The notes under the pieces: generated by a model
What the model was told of the DNA's origin: nothing
Seen by the model: the letters and a program-made list of their open reading frames with translations, nothing else
Database searches by the model: none
Shown: piece after piece, positions 1 through 10,298 of the stretch
Position numbering within the stretch: the stretch's first letter is position 1
Layout of the letters: each line of letters starts with the position of its first letter
Program-made: the position numbers and the translations under genes
From: an uncultured Anaerolineae bacterium
Lineage (GTDB): Bacteria > Chloroflexota > Anaerolineae > Anaerolineales > Villigracilaceae
Assembly (NCBI GenBank): GCA_903875215.1
Contig: CAIQVH010000036.1
Coordinates: forward strand, 62,001 to 126,000
Direction of reading: 5' to 3'
Length of the DNA: 64,000 nucleotides

Positions 1-825
1 AAGGCCAGCCCCCAATAATAAACCCAGACCACCGCTCAGCAACAATGCCTTACTCAGCCGACGCAACGTGCTCGCACCAGGCACTCCGGGGAGAAATATA
101 ACCAAAGATAAAAAGAACAACGGAATAGTGGGGCTGAATTTCACCACCCAACGCAAACGAGCCAGTAACTGAAGCTGTCCGGCGACCTGCGCCGCGGAAC
201 CTTCACTGGACATGATATCAATTTCGTCGGGGAATGCTGCCAGCCACCGAGCCATTTCAGATTGCAATAAAGTATGTAGTTTATTTGAGACAGTTTGGGT
301 CGGACGACAAGCAAAGGCTGTGGCTGAATCGGAGATCCAGCCCTGATGGATGGTAGTCGCAATAGCTTGCAATTGAGCAGAATGGCATGCAGGTTTCGCC
401 TGGATAATTTGCTCCAAGACCGGCAAACCATTGATTGCGATGATTTTCTTAAGTTGTTTGGATGAAAATTTTGTCTGAGAACCATCCACTAATACCTGGG
501 CTGAATCGATCCACTCTTCCAGCATGATTTGTGTGTCTAAGGGGGGCAATAAGACGGAAAAAGCCTGCTTTTTTTGTTCGGCAGATAAACCTTGGACGAT
601 ATCCGCTAAAACTTGTCCATCGGCTGGCCTTCCCGGTATGGAAAGGCCAGCTTGTTCTGCCAGGATGGCCGGCAACATTTCGTAAAAATGATTGTTGATG
701 AGCATGTTCTTGATAGTCTGCGCCGAGAAAACCTGTTGTTCTATCAGAACCAGGAACAGGGCCAGGACAGTTGTCAACACAAAGCCAGCCATAAAAAGGG
801 CTGGAAAAACTTTTTTCGTCATCAT
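1..825 (-). CDS. Membrane protein of unknown function, 3' end cut by the window edge
   Basis: Reading the minus strand from an ATG at 825 gives 275 codons without a stop to the first base of the window, so the gene continues past the left edge. A tandem ATG-ATG start lies behind a weak AGGAAGCAGG purine run. One membrane helix spans about residues 7-30, followed by a soluble, probably extracytoplasmic, region of about 190 residues. A second helix lies near residues 228-246 and a third begins near 258, where the window ends. No catalytic motif was recognised. Codon use is coherent over the whole length, which argues for a real gene, and the shorter frames overlapping it are shadows. Function unknown. 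Confidence 0.72.
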   Translation of the reverse strand, partial: MMTKKVFPALFMAGFVLTTVLALFLVLIEQQVFSAQTIKNMLINNHFYEMLPAILAEQAGLSIPGRPADGQVLADIVQGLSAEQKKQAFSVLLPPLDTQIMLEEWIDSAQVLVDGSQTKFSSKQLKKIIAINGLPVLEQIIQAKPACHSAQLQAIATTIHQGWISDSATAFACRPTQTVSNKLHTLLQSEMARWLAAFPDEIDIMSSEGSAAQVAGQLQLLARLRWVVKFSPTIPLFFLSLVIFLPGVPGASTLRRLSKALLLSGGLGLLLGAGL

Positions 826-1503
826 GTGTTTTTTTACCTGCTTCCTGGTAGAAAACTCTGCAGACCAAATTTCGCAAGCGAATTCATTTTGCACACTTAC
901 GTTTCTCAAATGGAATAACGCAAGCCACCCGTATGTCTACCCAACCATCCACCATTGGGGTCTACCAGATCTGGCCTCGCAGCTGGAACCGGGCTTTGTT
1001 ATCCAGGATTCTGCTGACCGATCGGCGCCGAGTTTTTCAGAAATAAATCCCCCGGCAAGGCGGATTGCCATTCACCGGGAATGATGGACTGGAAAATAAT
1101 GTTCTCAATTGGGATACACTAAAATTCAGGGGTAAATCTGCACAGCAACATACCAATAAAATTCCCGCGCTGTGGGCAGAATGTGGGGGCAAATCTGCCA
1201 GAGTTGGTTAGAAATATTATAGGCAATAATGCGTTTGCAAGCAACCCTTTTTGAAATCAAATTCAAGGTCATCTTAAAATCATCAAACAAGAAAAGGCAT
1301 GTCGGCGCGTGTGGGGGGGGACACGGTGCGCCCGGCCATGTCCGGTTTCAACGGGATGAATTCAACTCAAAGGAAAGCCAACAAAGCTATAATCAACTGC
1401 ACGCCATGGTGGCTGGCGTGCCTAACCGGCGTTGGCTGATCTGCAGGCCGCGGGCCTCTTCCACCAAAAACGGACGCGACTCCCAACCATCAAGGAGATG
1501 AAT
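826..1503. other. Intergenic region with a hairpin and a near-repeat, upstream of the FGGY kinase
   Basis: No convincing gene was found in these 678 bases. A TATAAT hexamer sits at 1388-1393 without a good -35 box. An inverted repeat GCACGCC/GGCGTGC lies at 1399-1405 and 1415-1421. The string GGGG(T/C)AAATCTGC occurs twice, near 1129 and 1186, which could be a paired operator. A run of nine G lies near 1313. The kinase start is served by AAGGAG at 1492-1497. Confidence 0.4.
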
Positions 1504-3105
1504 ATGAACCAAAGCGACATCCAGAAAGCGATCGAAACCGGAAAAACCGTGCTTGGCATTGAGTTGGGCTCAACGCGCATCAAGGCCGTGCTGATCGGCG
1601 TGGATCATACCCCCATCGCATCGGGCAGCCATGAGTGGGAAAATCGCTACGAACAGGGCGTTTGGACGTATAGCCTGGAATCTGCCTGGGCGGGTTTGCA
1701 GGATTGCTACCGCAGCCTGGCCGCGGATGTGCAGGCCAGATACCACCTGCCGCTCCAAAAAGTCGGCGCGCTGGGCTTCAGCGGGATGATGCACGGCTAT
1801 CTGGTTTTTGATCAGGCTGGAACCCTGCTCGCACCCTTCCGCACCTGGCGCAATACCATCACCGCGCAGGCCGCCGAAAAACTGACGGATTTGTTCCAGT
1901 TCAACATTCCCCAGCGCTGGAGCATTGCCCACCTTTATCAATCCATCCTGGATCAGGAATCTCATATCGGGCAGGTTGCCCACCTGACGACGCTGGCCGG
2001 CTACATCCACTGGCAGTTGACCGGGCAAAAGGTAATGGGCGTGGGCGAAGCCTCGGGCATGTTCCCCATCGACAGCCATACCAACGACTTTGACGCCCGC
2101 CGGCTGGCACAGTTCAACGAGCTGCTCAACGCGCAGAAGATCCCCTGGAAATTGCAGGATATCCTGCCCAGGGTACTCGTCGCAGGCGATTCAGCCGGGA
2201 CTCTCACCGCAGACGGCGCAAAACTGCTCGACCCGACGGGAAATCTCCAGGCGGGAATTCCGCTCTGCCCCCCGGAAGGCGATGCCGGGACGGGAATGGT
2301 GGCCACCAACAGCGTGGCGGTGCGCACCGGCAACGTATCCGCCGGGACATCCGTTTTCGCCATGATCGTGCTCGAAAAAGCCCTCTCGAAGCTCTATCCC
2401 GAAATCGATATGGTGACGACACCCACCGGAAAACCGGTGGCGATGGTGCACAGCAACAACTGCACCTCCGACCTGAATGATTGGATTGGCCTGTTTGAAG
2501 AATTTACGCAAGTCCTGGGGGTCGAAGTAAGCCAGGCGCGCCTGTTTGAAATGCTTTACCAGCAGGCGCTGAAAGGCGATGACGATGCCGGCGGATTGCT
2601 GGCTTATAACTATGTTTCGGGCGAACATATCACCCACATGGAGCAGGGCCGGCCGCTTTTTGTCCGCACCCCCGAAAGCCGTTTCACGCTGCCAAATTTC
2701 ATGCGTGTGAACCTGTTTGCCTCGCTGGGTGCGTTGAAAATCGGCATGGATATCCTGTTTGAGCAGGAAAACGTCCGGCTCGACCAGCTGCTGGGTCACG
2801 GCGGATTCTTCAAGACGAAGGAGGTGGGCCAGAAGATGATGGCAGCGGCGATGAATGTCCCGGTTTCGGTGATGTCTACGGCTGGCGAGGGCGGCGCGTG
2901 GGGTATGGCCTTGCTGGCGGCTTACCTGCTTGCCGGGGCGGATGGCGAACCCCTGGAAGCCTATTTGGCGAACAATGTCTTTGCCGCCGAAAAAGGCTCG
3001 ACCCTGGCGCCAGATCCAAAGGATGTGGCTGGTTTTAGGGTTTTTATGGAACGTTACCAGCGCGGACTGGGCATCGAAAAGGCGGCGCTGGCAGGGTTGA
3101 AGTAG
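1504..3105 (+). CDS. FGGY-family carbohydrate kinase
   Basis: Likely ATP-dependent sugar kinase of the FGGY family (xylulokinase/ribulokinase group), cytosolic, 533 residues, the usual family length. The N-terminal phosphate-binding segment [12 protein letters not shown] lies at about residues 18-29, a [10 protein letters not shown] segment near 92-101, and the C-terminal nucleotide-binding segment TAGEGGAWG near 459-467. The open frame extends upstream to 1432, but the ATG at 1504 is preceded by AAGGAG with six bases of spacing, so it is chosen. The sugar substrate cannot be read from sequence. No transporter or isomerase lies next to it; the following aldo/keto reductase is 72 bases downstream and could be co-transcribed. 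Confidence 0.88.
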   Translation: MNQSDIQKAIETGKTVLGIELGSTRIKAVLIGVDHTPIASGSHEWENRYEQGVWTYSLESAWAGLQDCYRSLAADVQARYHLPLQKVGALGFSGMMHGYLVFDQAGTLLAPFRTWRNTITAQAAEKLTDLFQFNIPQRWSIAHLYQSILDQESHIGQVAHLTTLAGYIHWQLTGQKVMGVGEASGMFPIDSHTNDFDARRLAQFNELLNAQKIPWKLQDILPRVLVAGDSAGTLTADGAKLLDPTGNLQAGIPLCPPEGDAGTGMVATNSVAVRTGNVSAGTSVFAMIVLEKALSKLYPEIDMVTTPTGKPVAMVHSNNCTSDLNDWIGLFEEFTQVLGVEVSQARLFEMLYQQALKGDDDAGGLLAYNYVSGEHITHMEQGRPLFVRTPESRFTLPNFMRVNLFASLGALKIGMDILFEQENVRLDQLLGHGGFFKTKEVGQKMMAAAMNVPVSVMSTAGEGGAWGMALLAAYLLAGADGEPLEAYLANNVFAAEKGSTLAPDPKDVAGFRVFMERYQRGLGIEKAALAGLK

Positions 3106-3177
3106 CAGGAAGGTGGCGCCGCGCCAGCAGGTTGTCTCCCCACTTTTTGCGATTTTACGAAAGGAAAAACGAAAAAC

Positions 3178-4161
3178 ATGGAATACACTCGCCTGGGTTC
3201 AACCGGTCTAAAAGTCTCGCGCATCTGCCTCGGCTGCATGGGTTTTGGGAATGCTGAGCGTTGGATTCACAAATGGGTGCTTGATGAGAGCAACAGCCGC
3301 CCGGTTATCAGGCAGGCCCTGGAGCTGGGCATCAATTTTTTTGATACCGCCAATGTCTATTCCATTGGAGCGAGCGAGGAAATCCTCGGACGCGCGTTGA
3401 AGGATTTTGCCCGGCGGGAGGAGGTCATCATCGCCACCAAGGTACGCGGCAAAATGTCTGAAGGGCCGAATGGCGAAGGGTTATCGCGCAAGGCAATCCT
3501 GGGTGAAATTGACAACAGCCTGAAGCGGCTGGGAACGGATTACGTGGACCTGTACCAGATCCATCGTTGGGATTATGAAACCCCCATCGAGGAGACTCTG
3601 GAAGCGTTGAACGATGTGGTGCGGGCGGGCAAGGCGCGGTATATTGGCGCCTCTGCCATGTGGGCGTGGCAGTTTCAGCAGGCGTTGTACGTGGCGGAGA
3701 AGCACGGTTGGACGCGCTTTGTCTCAATGCAGAATCACCTGAACCTGATCTATCGCGAAGAAGAACGCGAGATGCTGCCGCTCTGCCGAGCCGAAAAAAT
3801 TGGATCCATCCCATACAGCCCGCTGGCGGCGGGCAGGCTGAGCCGCGATTGGGATTCGGAAAAGACTATGCGGTCTGAAACCGATCAAATCGCCAAAAGC
3901 AAATATGATTCAACTTCCGCAACCGACCGCCAGGTGGTGGAACGGGTTGCGGAAATTGCGGGGAAATATGAGGTGACGCGTACGCAGATCGCGCTGGCCT
4001 GGTTGTTGCAGAAAGAGCCGGTGACGGCACCCATCATCGGGGCGACGAAGATTTCGCACCTGGAAGAAGCTGTCGGTGCTCTGTCTGTCAGGCTCACCCC
4101 GGAAGATGTAACTTACCTGGAAGAGCCTTACGTTCCACACCGCATCATTGGCCACCAGTAA
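3178..4161 (+). CDS. Aldo/keto reductase
   Basis: Cytosolic NAD(P)H-dependent oxidoreductase of the aldo/keto reductase superfamily, 327 residues, typical length, expected TIM barrel. The four catalytic residues are visible: Asp in NFFDTANVY, Tyr in the same stretch, Lys in IIATKVRG, and His in YQIHRWD. The start YTRLGSTGLKVSRICLG is the usual N-terminal beta hairpin and strand of the YhdN/IolS-like group. The ATG follows a purine-rich GAAAGGAAAAACGAAAAAC leader. Its carbonyl substrate is not predictable. It is on the same strand as the sugar kinase and convergent with the ABC export operon. Confidence 0.92.
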   Translation: MEYTRLGSTGLKVSRICLGCMGFGNAERWIHKWVLDESNSRPVIRQALELGINFFDTANVYSIGASEEILGRALKDFARREEVIIATKVRGKMSEGPNGEGLSRKAILGEIDNSLKRLGTDYVDLYQIHRWDYETPIEETLEALNDVVRAGKARYIGASAMWAWQFQQALYVAEKHGWTRFVSMQNHLNLIYREEEREMLPLCRAEKIGSIPYSPLAAGRLSRDWDSEKTMRSETDQIAKSKYDSTSATDRQVVERVAEIAGKYEVTRTQIALAWLLQKEPVTAPIIGATKISHLEEAVGALSVRLTPEDVTYLEEPYVPHRIIGHQ

Positions 4162-4203
4162 CGCAGAGAAATCCTGCGCGGAGATGGAAAAGCTGCGGTC
4201 TGC

Positions 4204-5043
4204 TCAGCCAGCCTGCCGATTCGCCAGCTCGAGGATGGCCTTCACGTCTCTGACCTGGTGATCTGAGATGCCGAGCGCCTGCAGCTCGACCGGGTTTCCG
4301 GCTACGATTTGTTGTCCCAGCCCGGAATGGCGCCACATTTTCAGATCTTCTTCCAGCGGTGAGCCGATGCGGTCTTCGCGCACGATCCGGCCATCGGTCA
4401 TCACCAAAATGCGTTGGGTTTGCCGGGCCACGCCAGGATCATGGGTGACAATGATAAAAGTGACGCCCTGCGACTGGTTCAATTGTTTGAGCAGGCTCAT
4501 CAATTCCTGGCCGGCGCCGGTATCCAGGCTGCCGGTGGGCTCATCTGCCAGCACCAGCGGAGGCTGATTGGCCAGCGCGCGCGCCACGGCCACCCGCTGG
4601 CGCTGGCCGCCAGAAAGCTGCCCGGGCAAGTGATTCTGACGGTCAGCAAGTCCGACCAGCGCCAGCAGTTCTTCGGCGCGTCTGCGGCGGGCGCGGGCTT
4701 CGAGAAAACCGGTCATCGGAATCTCGATGTTTTCGCGGGCCGTCAGCGTGGGCAGCAGGTTGTGAAGTTGGAACATGAACCCGACTGTTTTGGCCCGGAA
4801 GCGGTCGACATCACGCAGGGTGGCCAGATTTTGTCCATTGACCAGGACCGTGCCGCTGGTGGCGACATCCAGGGTGCCCAGGATGTTCAGCAGGGTGCTT
4901 TTTCCACTGCCGCTGGGGCCCATCACGGCCAGGAATTCTCCGGCATCAACCGAGAGGGTGACGCCATCCAGGGCGTGAATCTCCTCGGCGTCACCGTAGA
5001 TGCGGGTCAGGTCGTGGGTTTCGATCATTCGGTCTGGGCTCAT
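4204..5043 (-). CDS. ABC transporter ATP-binding protein, MacB/LolD type
   Basis: Cytoplasmic ATPase that would power the FtsX-type permease encoded upstream. Walker A GPSGSGKST lies near residues 42-50, the ABC signature LSGGQRQRVAVARA near 143-156, Walker B LVLADEP just after, and a switch His in IIVTHDPG. At 279 residues it is about 45 longer than the usual 225-235; the extra C-terminal tail after the ATPase core (from about MWRHSGLG) has no recognised motif. Its ATG overlaps the stop of the adaptor gene by four bases (ATGA), indicating translational coupling. Substrate unknown; macrolide, lipid or peptide export are all possible for the family. Confidence 0.93.
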   Translation of the reverse strand: MSPDRMIETHDLTRIYGDAEEIHALDGVTLSVDAGEFLAVMGPSGSGKSTLLNILGTLDVATSGTVLVNGQNLATLRDVDRFRAKTVGFMFQLHNLLPTLTARENIEIPMTGFLEARARRRRAEELLALVGLADRQNHLPGQLSGGQRQRVAVARALANQPPLVLADEPTGSLDTGAGQELMSLLKQLNQSQGVTFIIVTHDPGVARQTQRILVMTDGRIVREDRIGSPLEEDLKMWRHSGLGQQIVAGNPVELQALGISDHQVRDVKAILELANRQAG

Positions 5044-6215
5044 TCGCTGACCTCGATGTCTATAAAAGCGGTCATCCCCCAGCGCAGGCCGGCTGGAAGG
5101 GTGTCGAGCGTGACGATGGTGGTGTAGTTCACGCCCGAGCTTGCCGAAGATTTTTCTGCCACCGACAGGATGGTGCCCCGCAGCACGACGTCTGGCAAGG
5201 CGTCGAAGGTGACGATGGCCGTATCGGGTGGGTGGATGCGGGCGGCATCAATTTCACTCAGGTCGGTGGTTTCCACTCGCAGGTGATCCAGATCGCCCAG
5301 TTGCAGAAGGGGCAGGCCCGGCGTGACCCATTCACCAAGGCGCACATCCAGGTTGCAGATGGCGCCGTCAAACGGGGCGCGCAGTTCCAGGTTGGCGGCG
5401 GCTTCCGCGGCGGCCAGCACTTGCGCTTTTGCCAGAGTCAGGCGGGCTTCAGCCTGGGCCAGCAGTTCTGTGTCCGGGCCGGCCTGGTGCCGTTCAAAAT
5501 CTGTCTGGGCGCGGAGAAGCTCGGCCTGGGCGACCGCCAGCGCGGCGCGATCCCTGGCGGCGTCAATTTCATCCGGTTTGGCCAGGTACCAGTTCAGGAG
5601 GGCGATGCGGTTTTGCAGATAGGTGCGGGCTTTGATCAGGTTAAGTTCCATCTGCGCTTTGAGGGCATCCCCTTCCGGGCGTTTTTGGACCAGCTTGAAG
5701 GCATCTTCGGCTCTGGAAACCTGTTTTCGCGCCAGGTCAATCTCATCCTGGGTCTGTTTGAGCAGATCATCGGAAGCGCGGGGATAATCCAGGCGCGTGA
5801 CGTCTTCCTGGGCGTCTTCCAGCGCCTGGCGGGCCTCTGCCAGCGCCTGCTGCGTGCGGGCCTGTTCTGCGGCAGCGTTTTCCTTCAAGGTATCGAGCGC
5901 CTGCCGGGCGTTGATCAGCTCGTACTGCGCCGCACTCAGGATGGCCTGCGCGGCGGCCTGGCCGTTCAACTGCAAGAGCAAATCCCCGGCTGAGACACGC
6001 TGCCCCTCGGTCACGAGGATTCTGGCGACCACGCCCGGGCTGCGTGCGCTCAGGGTGGCCCACTGCTCCGGCACGACCACGCCAGTTGTGCTGATGACTG
6101 CGGAATAGTCCTGCAGCCCGGTCTGCGGGATGGGGATGGGGGTTTCTCGGGCAGTACCACACCCGGCAAAAAGCAGAGAAACGAGGAGCAGGATAAGCAT
6201 TCGGGTACGTTTCAT
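5040..6215 (-). CDS. HlyD/MacA-like membrane-fusion adaptor lipoprotein
   Basis: Adaptor subunit of a tripartite-type exporter, 391 residues. The N-terminus has a hydrophobic signal ending in the lipobox LFAGC, so it should be a lipoprotein on the outer face of the membrane. A biotinyl-lipoyl-like half motif (ATLSARSPGVVARILVTEGQ) precedes a long Ala/Glu/Arg-rich coiled coil at about residues 95-265. The second lipoyl half (LRAPFDGAICNLDVRLGEWV) and a beta-barrel region follow. It sits between permease and ATPase genes in one transcription unit. No TolC-like outer-membrane partner lies in the window, as expected if the organism is monoderm. Confidence 0.92.
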   Translation of the reverse strand: MKRTRMLILLLVSLLFAGCGTARETPIPIPQTGLQDYSAVISTTGVVVPEQWATLSARSPGVVARILVTEGQRVSAGDLLLQLNGQAAAQAILSAAQYELINARQALDTLKENAAAEQARTQQALAEARQALEDAQEDVTRLDYPRASDDLLKQTQDEIDLARKQVSRAEDAFKLVQKRPEGDALKAQMELNLIKARTYLQNRIALLNWYLAKPDEIDAARDRAALAVAQAELLRAQTDFERHQAGPDTELLAQAEARLTLAKAQVLAAAEAAANLELRAPFDGAICNLDVRLGEWVTPGLPLLQLGDLDHLRVETTDLSEIDAARIHPPDTAIVTFDALPDVVLRGTILSVAEKSSASSGVNYTTIVTLDTLPAGLRWGMTAFIDIEVSE

Positions 6216-6252
6216 GATACCAACCTCCAGAATTCAACCTGCCAAGCCAGTG

Positions 6253-8538
6253 TTATTCATAGCGCAGAGCTTCCACTGGCTGGAGACGCGTGGCGCGATA
6301 GGCCGGGTAGAGGCCGCCCAGCGCGCCCAGCAAAATGGACAATAAAAATGCCCGGGCAAAGATCTCCCAGCTCCAAACCGGGTCCACCCAACTTCCAAGA
6401 GCGGCGCTCAATTTCATTAACTTAATCAACCCAAAGGAGATGGCCACCCCAACCATGCCGCCGAGCAATCCCAGCAGCATGGCCTCGCGCAGGATCATGG
6501 TCATCACTGCCCCGCGCCGCCAGCCAAGCGCCCGCAGCACACCGATTTCGCGGGTGCGCTCAAAAACGGACATCAGCATGGTATTGAGCACACTCAACCC
6601 GCCTGCGATGATCGCGATCAGCGAAATGCCGTTCAGCATGGCGTTGGAACTCTGGATGTCGGGCATTTCCTGGGCAAATTCAGCGCTCAAGGCGGCATAT
6701 GCCCCCGGATATTTGGTGTTGATTTGTTTTACGATTTCGGGTGCCTGCGGGGCATTCTTGAGTTTGACCGCAATCATGCTGACCTGGCGCGGCCGGCCGA
6801 CGAAGTTTTGGGCGTCGCGCAGGGTGACCACGCCCCCGGTCTGTTCCCAGCCGATATTGGTTTCGTAAATGCCCACCACGCGGAAGCGCATTCCGCTAAT
6901 CTCGAACATGTCACCCGGACCTTTTTTGAGCGTATCAGCCATCAGCCGGCCAAGCAGAATCTGACGGTTGCCGGTCAGCTTCTGACCCTCGACAATATGA
7001 AAGCGCTGAATGACCGGATCGTTGGGAGAATAACCTTGCAGCAGGAACATCACGCCCGAATCGGGCAGGATCAGACCGGTGAAGACCATGCCAGCCGCAC
7101 TTTGCACTGCAGGCATGGCGGCAATGGCATCGACAATGCGCTCGTCAATGGCGCTCAGAGTGGTGTCGGCGATATCCGCCTGGCGGATCATGATCTCGGC
7201 CTTTGTGCTGCCAGCCATGTCGGTAAAGGAAGCCACAAAACCCTGAACCACTCCTTCCAACGCCAGGATGGCACCCACCGTCAGCCCGATTGCGCCGAGG
7301 GTGAGCAGGCTGCGGGTGGAACGCTGCCATAGACTCTGGATGGCCATTCCACCGCAGGGTAAACGGCGCGCACGCGGGCTGCCGCCTTCGTAACGCAAGG
7401 CTTCCACCGGCCGGAACAGGGAAGCCCGCCAGGCGGGGTATATTCCGCCCGCCAGGCCGAGCGTGAGTACCACGCCGATGGCCTGGGCCACCAGCCCCCG
7501 GGAGAGGCTTCCGGTCTGGGTTCCCATCAGCACGGTGATTTTTGAAAGTCCATTGAGCAGCAGCCAGCCTTGAAGAATCCCCAGCAATCCCCCCGCCAGG
7601 CAGACCATGATCGACTCGCCTAAAATCATCCCCAGCACCTGCTGGCGCTTCCAGCCCAGTGCCCGCAGGACGCCGATTTCGCGGGTGCGTTCCAGGATGG
7701 CCATTAATTGGGCGTTCAGCATTCCCACACCACCGATGACAATGGCCAGCCCGCCGATGACCCATACAAACCCTCGCAGGATGACCTGCATGGACTGCTG
7801 GTTGGCAAATTCGGAGGTGCCGCTGAGCAGTAAGTGCGGCCACTTGCGGGCAACGCGCTCTTCGACGCGGGCGCGCAGGCCGGGGTCGGCTAGGCGGATG
7901 TAGAACAGGCTGACCTGGCTGCTTTTTCCCAGCAAAATCTGCGCGTCTTCGAGGCGCAGCAGCGCGCCGCTGTCTTCAAAAACGTCGCCGGTCTCGTAAA
8001 TGCCGACGATGCGGTAGGTACTGCTGGTAATGCGGAAGGTATCACCGACGCCTTTATTCAGCACTTCTGCAGCGGCAGAACCGAGCAGGATAGGCTTTCC
8101 ACGCAAATCGCGCGGCAGGCGCTCGAACAGGTCATATCCCTGGCTGGCGGTGAAACGCTCGAACAGGTCATATCCCTGGCTGGCGGTGAAACGCTCGAGC
8201 ATGAAACTGCCGGCCGGATAGCCAAAAACGAAGAATAATGGCTCGCTCTCGGTCTGCACCAACCCCTGGAGCATGCCGGTCACGGCTTCCACTTCTGGCA
8301 TGGCGGCCAGTTCCGCGCCGACGCTTTCTTTGACGGCGCTGTAGCTGATGTCCATGGTGTCGGGTTGGCTGAGAACGAGGTCGGCCTTGCTGCCTTGCAT
8401 CATTGCGCCATAGCCTGCCTGGAATCCGTCGGCCAGCGCGCCGAGAGCAATGATGACGGTGACCCCCACGCCGATGCCCAAAATGGTTAACGAAGTGCGA
8501 ATTTTTCGACGCAGGAGGTTCCTGAAAATGATGTACAT
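6253..8538 (-). CDS. Double FtsX-domain ABC transporter permease
   Basis: Integral membrane permease of 761 residues built from two homologous halves. Each half has one helix, an extracytoplasmic MacB_PCD-like domain and three further helices, and each includes the conserved ERTREIGVLRALGW coupling segment, near residues 285 and 675. This two-repeat architecture is known for MacB-type and lipoprotein-export permeases. The ATG follows CCAGGAG with nine bases of spacing, and a TTGACA-16-TAGAAT promoter lies 60-88 bases upstream. Near residues 117-140 an exact 12-residue tandem duplication (ERFTASQGYDLF twice) interrupts the first extracytoplasmic domain. First gene of the permease-adaptor-ATPase operon. 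Confidence 0.92.
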   Translation of the reverse strand: MYIIFRNLLRRKIRTSLTILGIGVGVTVIIALGALADGFQAGYGAMMQGSKADLVLSQPDTMDISYSAVKESVGAELAAMPEVEAVTGMLQGLVQTESEPLFFVFGYPAGSFMLERFTASQGYDLFERFTASQGYDLFERLPRDLRGKPILLGSAAAEVLNKGVGDTFRITSSTYRIVGIYETGDVFEDSGALLRLEDAQILLGKSSQVSLFYIRLADPGLRARVEERVARKWPHLLLSGTSEFANQQSMQVILRGFVWVIGGLAIVIGGVGMLNAQLMAILERTREIGVLRALGWKRQQVLGMILGESIMVCLAGGLLGILQGWLLLNGLSKITVLMGTQTGSLSRGLVAQAIGVVLTLGLAGGIYPAWRASLFRPVEALRYEGGSPRARRLPCGGMAIQSLWQRSTRSLLTLGAIGLTVGAILALEGVVQGFVASFTDMAGSTKAEIMIRQADIADTTLSAIDERIVDAIAAMPAVQSAAGMVFTGLILPDSGVMFLLQGYSPNDPVIQRFHIVEGQKLTGNRQILLGRLMADTLKKGPGDMFEISGMRFRVVGIYETNIGWEQTGGVVTLRDAQNFVGRPRQVSMIAVKLKNAPQAPEIVKQINTKYPGAYAALSAEFAQEMPDIQSSNAMLNGISLIAIIAGGLSVLNTMLMSVFERTREIGVLRALGWRRGAVMTMILREAMLLGLLGGMVGVAISFGLIKLMKLSAALGSWVDPVWSWEIFARAFLLSILLGALGGLYPAYRATRLQPVEALRYE
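8121..8192 (-). repeat. Exact 36-bp in-frame tandem duplication inside the permease gene
   Basis: The 36-base unit at 8121-8156 is repeated without a mismatch at 8157-8192 and encodes ERFTASQGYDLF twice. The length is a multiple of three, so the reading frame is kept. Perfect identity suggests a recent slippage or recombination event. Confidence 0.97.
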
Positions 8539-8598
8539 TTCCGCTGCTCCTGGTGATGGGTTGCGCGCGCCGCGTCACGTCGCGCCACCTATAAATTC

Positions 8599-8626
8599 AT
8601 TCTATGCCATTCAAAGAATTTGTCAA
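8599..8626 (-). promoter_or_regulatory. Sigma70-like promoter of the ABC export operon
   Basis: On the minus strand TTGACA (8626-8621) is followed after 16 bases by TAGAAT (8604-8599). The predicted transcription start is about 55 bases before the permease ATG. It faces the permease-adaptor-ATPase operon and lies in an otherwise gene-free stretch. Confidence 0.6.
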
Positions 8627-8705
8627 ATGCCTGCCAGTTCCCCCGGTTTAGGATATTTTTCCAGGCGATTTCAGAAATGGTGTCTGGAACCATGCCAGGC
8701 GATGG

Positions 8706-10298
8706 TCAAGGGGCCGGGGTGGAGGTCTGCTTCCAGATGGTCACCCGGTTTCTTCCGGCCTGCTTGGAGAGGTACAGGGCTTTATCGGCCTTGATGATGA
8801 CCTGTTCGGGATCCAGGGCATGGTCTGGGTAGGCGGCAATGCCAAAGGATAGGGTGCCGCTGAAGGTTTGCCCAGCCTCGGTCAGGCTGATTTCTGCGCA
8901 TTTTTGTCGGATTTCTTCTGAGCGCTGGGCGGCCTGATCCATTGTCGCCCCGTAGATGAGCAGCAAAAATTCTTCGCCACCATACCGGCAGACGATATCC
9001 GAGCCGCGTGAGTTTTGAACCAGCAGGTTGGCAATTTCCACCAGGTATTTGTCACCGACCTGATGCCCGAAGCGGTCGTTGATCTGTTTGAAGTTATCAA
9101 TATCGGCAATGATGATGCTCAAGGGTTGATGTTGGCGCTCGGCCTGCACAATCAGGTGTTTGAGTGACTCGGCCAGGAAGCGGCGGTTGTACAGACCGGT
9201 CATCGGATCACGCAGTGATTGTTCGCGCAGTTCGGCCTGCAGATGTTCGATTTCCTGCAGGCTGATGCGCAGCTCATCGTTAGTAGTACGCAGCGCCACC
9301 TCGGCCAGCTTGCGTTCGGTGATATCTTCCTTGACGGCCAGGTAATGGGTGGTAACCCCGTTTTCATCTTTGATTGCCGAAATGGTGGCCGATTCGAAAT
9401 ACAGGGAACCATCTTTTCTGCGGTTGACAAATTCTCCGCGCCATTCCTGCCCGGCGGCGAGTGTTTCCCACAATTGGCGGTACGTTTCCGGCGGGGTTTG
9501 GCTGGATTTCAGCACGCGCGGGTTCATTCCCAGGACTTCTGCCTCCGAATAGCCGGTGACCTGGCTGAAGCGCGGGTTGACATATTGAATCCGGCCCTCC
9601 AGGTCGGTGATGACGATCGAGGCCGGGCTTTGCTCAACCGTGCGCGTCAGGGCGCGCAATTCCTGCTCGGCGCGTTTACGCTCGGTAATTTCCTGGTCGG
9701 CCCGTATCAGCGAGCGGTGCATGACCTGGTAACTGTAATAACTCAAGCTGCCGGTAATGATAAACAGGCAGGTGTAAACCACCCATTGGAACATTGTCAC
9801 GCTGTAATTGGGTGTGGGCAGCAGCCCGGCATTTTCTGCCAGGATCAGGCTCATCACAGCCAGAGAACTGGCAAAACACGAAAGCAGGATACCCCGCCAG
9901 CCAAAAAGGGAGCCCGACAGAATGATGACAAAAAGGTAGGTGGCGGTCGCAGCGGTGCGGATTGTACCCTGGTTGATGTTGTTGGCCAGCACCCAGAGAA
10001 ACACCAGGATGATGGCGCTGCTGCCAACGATGGTGATATTGGCGCGCCCGAGCAGGATTCGCAACCCGAGGAACAGCAAAAAAGCGATCCCATGAATAAG
10101 AAGGGTGCTGACTGACGCCTGGCCTGTATACAAATGGATGCCAATGATCAAGGCAAGGTAACCTAAACCGCTCCACAAGGTATAGTTGAGAATGCTGCGC
10201 AGATGATTTTTTTCTTCTGCGCCGCTGTATAGTTCAGAAAGCTGCCTGGGCTGGGGAATCTTCATATGTTGATCGGGTTTTTCGGCGCTGGATCTCAT
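8706..10298 (-). CDS. Membrane-bound PAS-GGDEF diguanylate cyclase
   Basis: Predicted to make cyclic di-GMP from two GTP. About six membrane helices occupy roughly residues 30-190. A PAS domain with PAC tail follows ([19 protein letters not shown] through VKEDITERK), then a short coiled coil and a GGDEF domain. The active-site motif reads GGEEF, a functional variant, and an RxxD inhibitory site (RGSD) stands five residues before it, so product feedback is expected. The frame is open up to 10385, but the ATG at 10298 overlaps the gatB stop as ATGA and is preferred (530 residues); another ATG at 10265 is possible. Last gene of a run with gatB and a PaaG-like isomerase. Confidence 0.9.
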   Translation of the reverse strand: MRSSAEKPDQHMKIPQPRQLSELYSGAEEKNHLRSILNYTLWSGLGYLALIIGIHLYTGQASVSTLLIHGIAFLLFLGLRILLGRANITIVGSSAIILVFLWVLANNINQGTIRTAATATYLFVIILSGSLFGWRGILLSCFASSLAVMSLILAENAGLLPTPNYSVTMFQWVVYTCLFIITGSLSYYSYQVMHRSLIRADQEITERKRAEQELRALTRTVEQSPASIVITDLEGRIQYVNPRFSQVTGYSEAEVLGMNPRVLKSSQTPPETYRQLWETLAAGQEWRGEFVNRRKDGSLYFESATISAIKDENGVTTHYLAVKEDITERKLAEVALRTTNDELRISLQEIEHLQAELREQSLRDPMTGLYNRRFLAESLKHLIVQAERQHQPLSIIIADIDNFKQINDRFGHQVGDKYLVEIANLLVQNSRGSDIVCRYGGEEFLLLIYGATMDQAAQRSEEIRQKCAEISLTEAGQTFSGTLSFGIAAYPDHALDPEQVIIKADKALYLSKQAGRNRVTIWKQTSTPAP

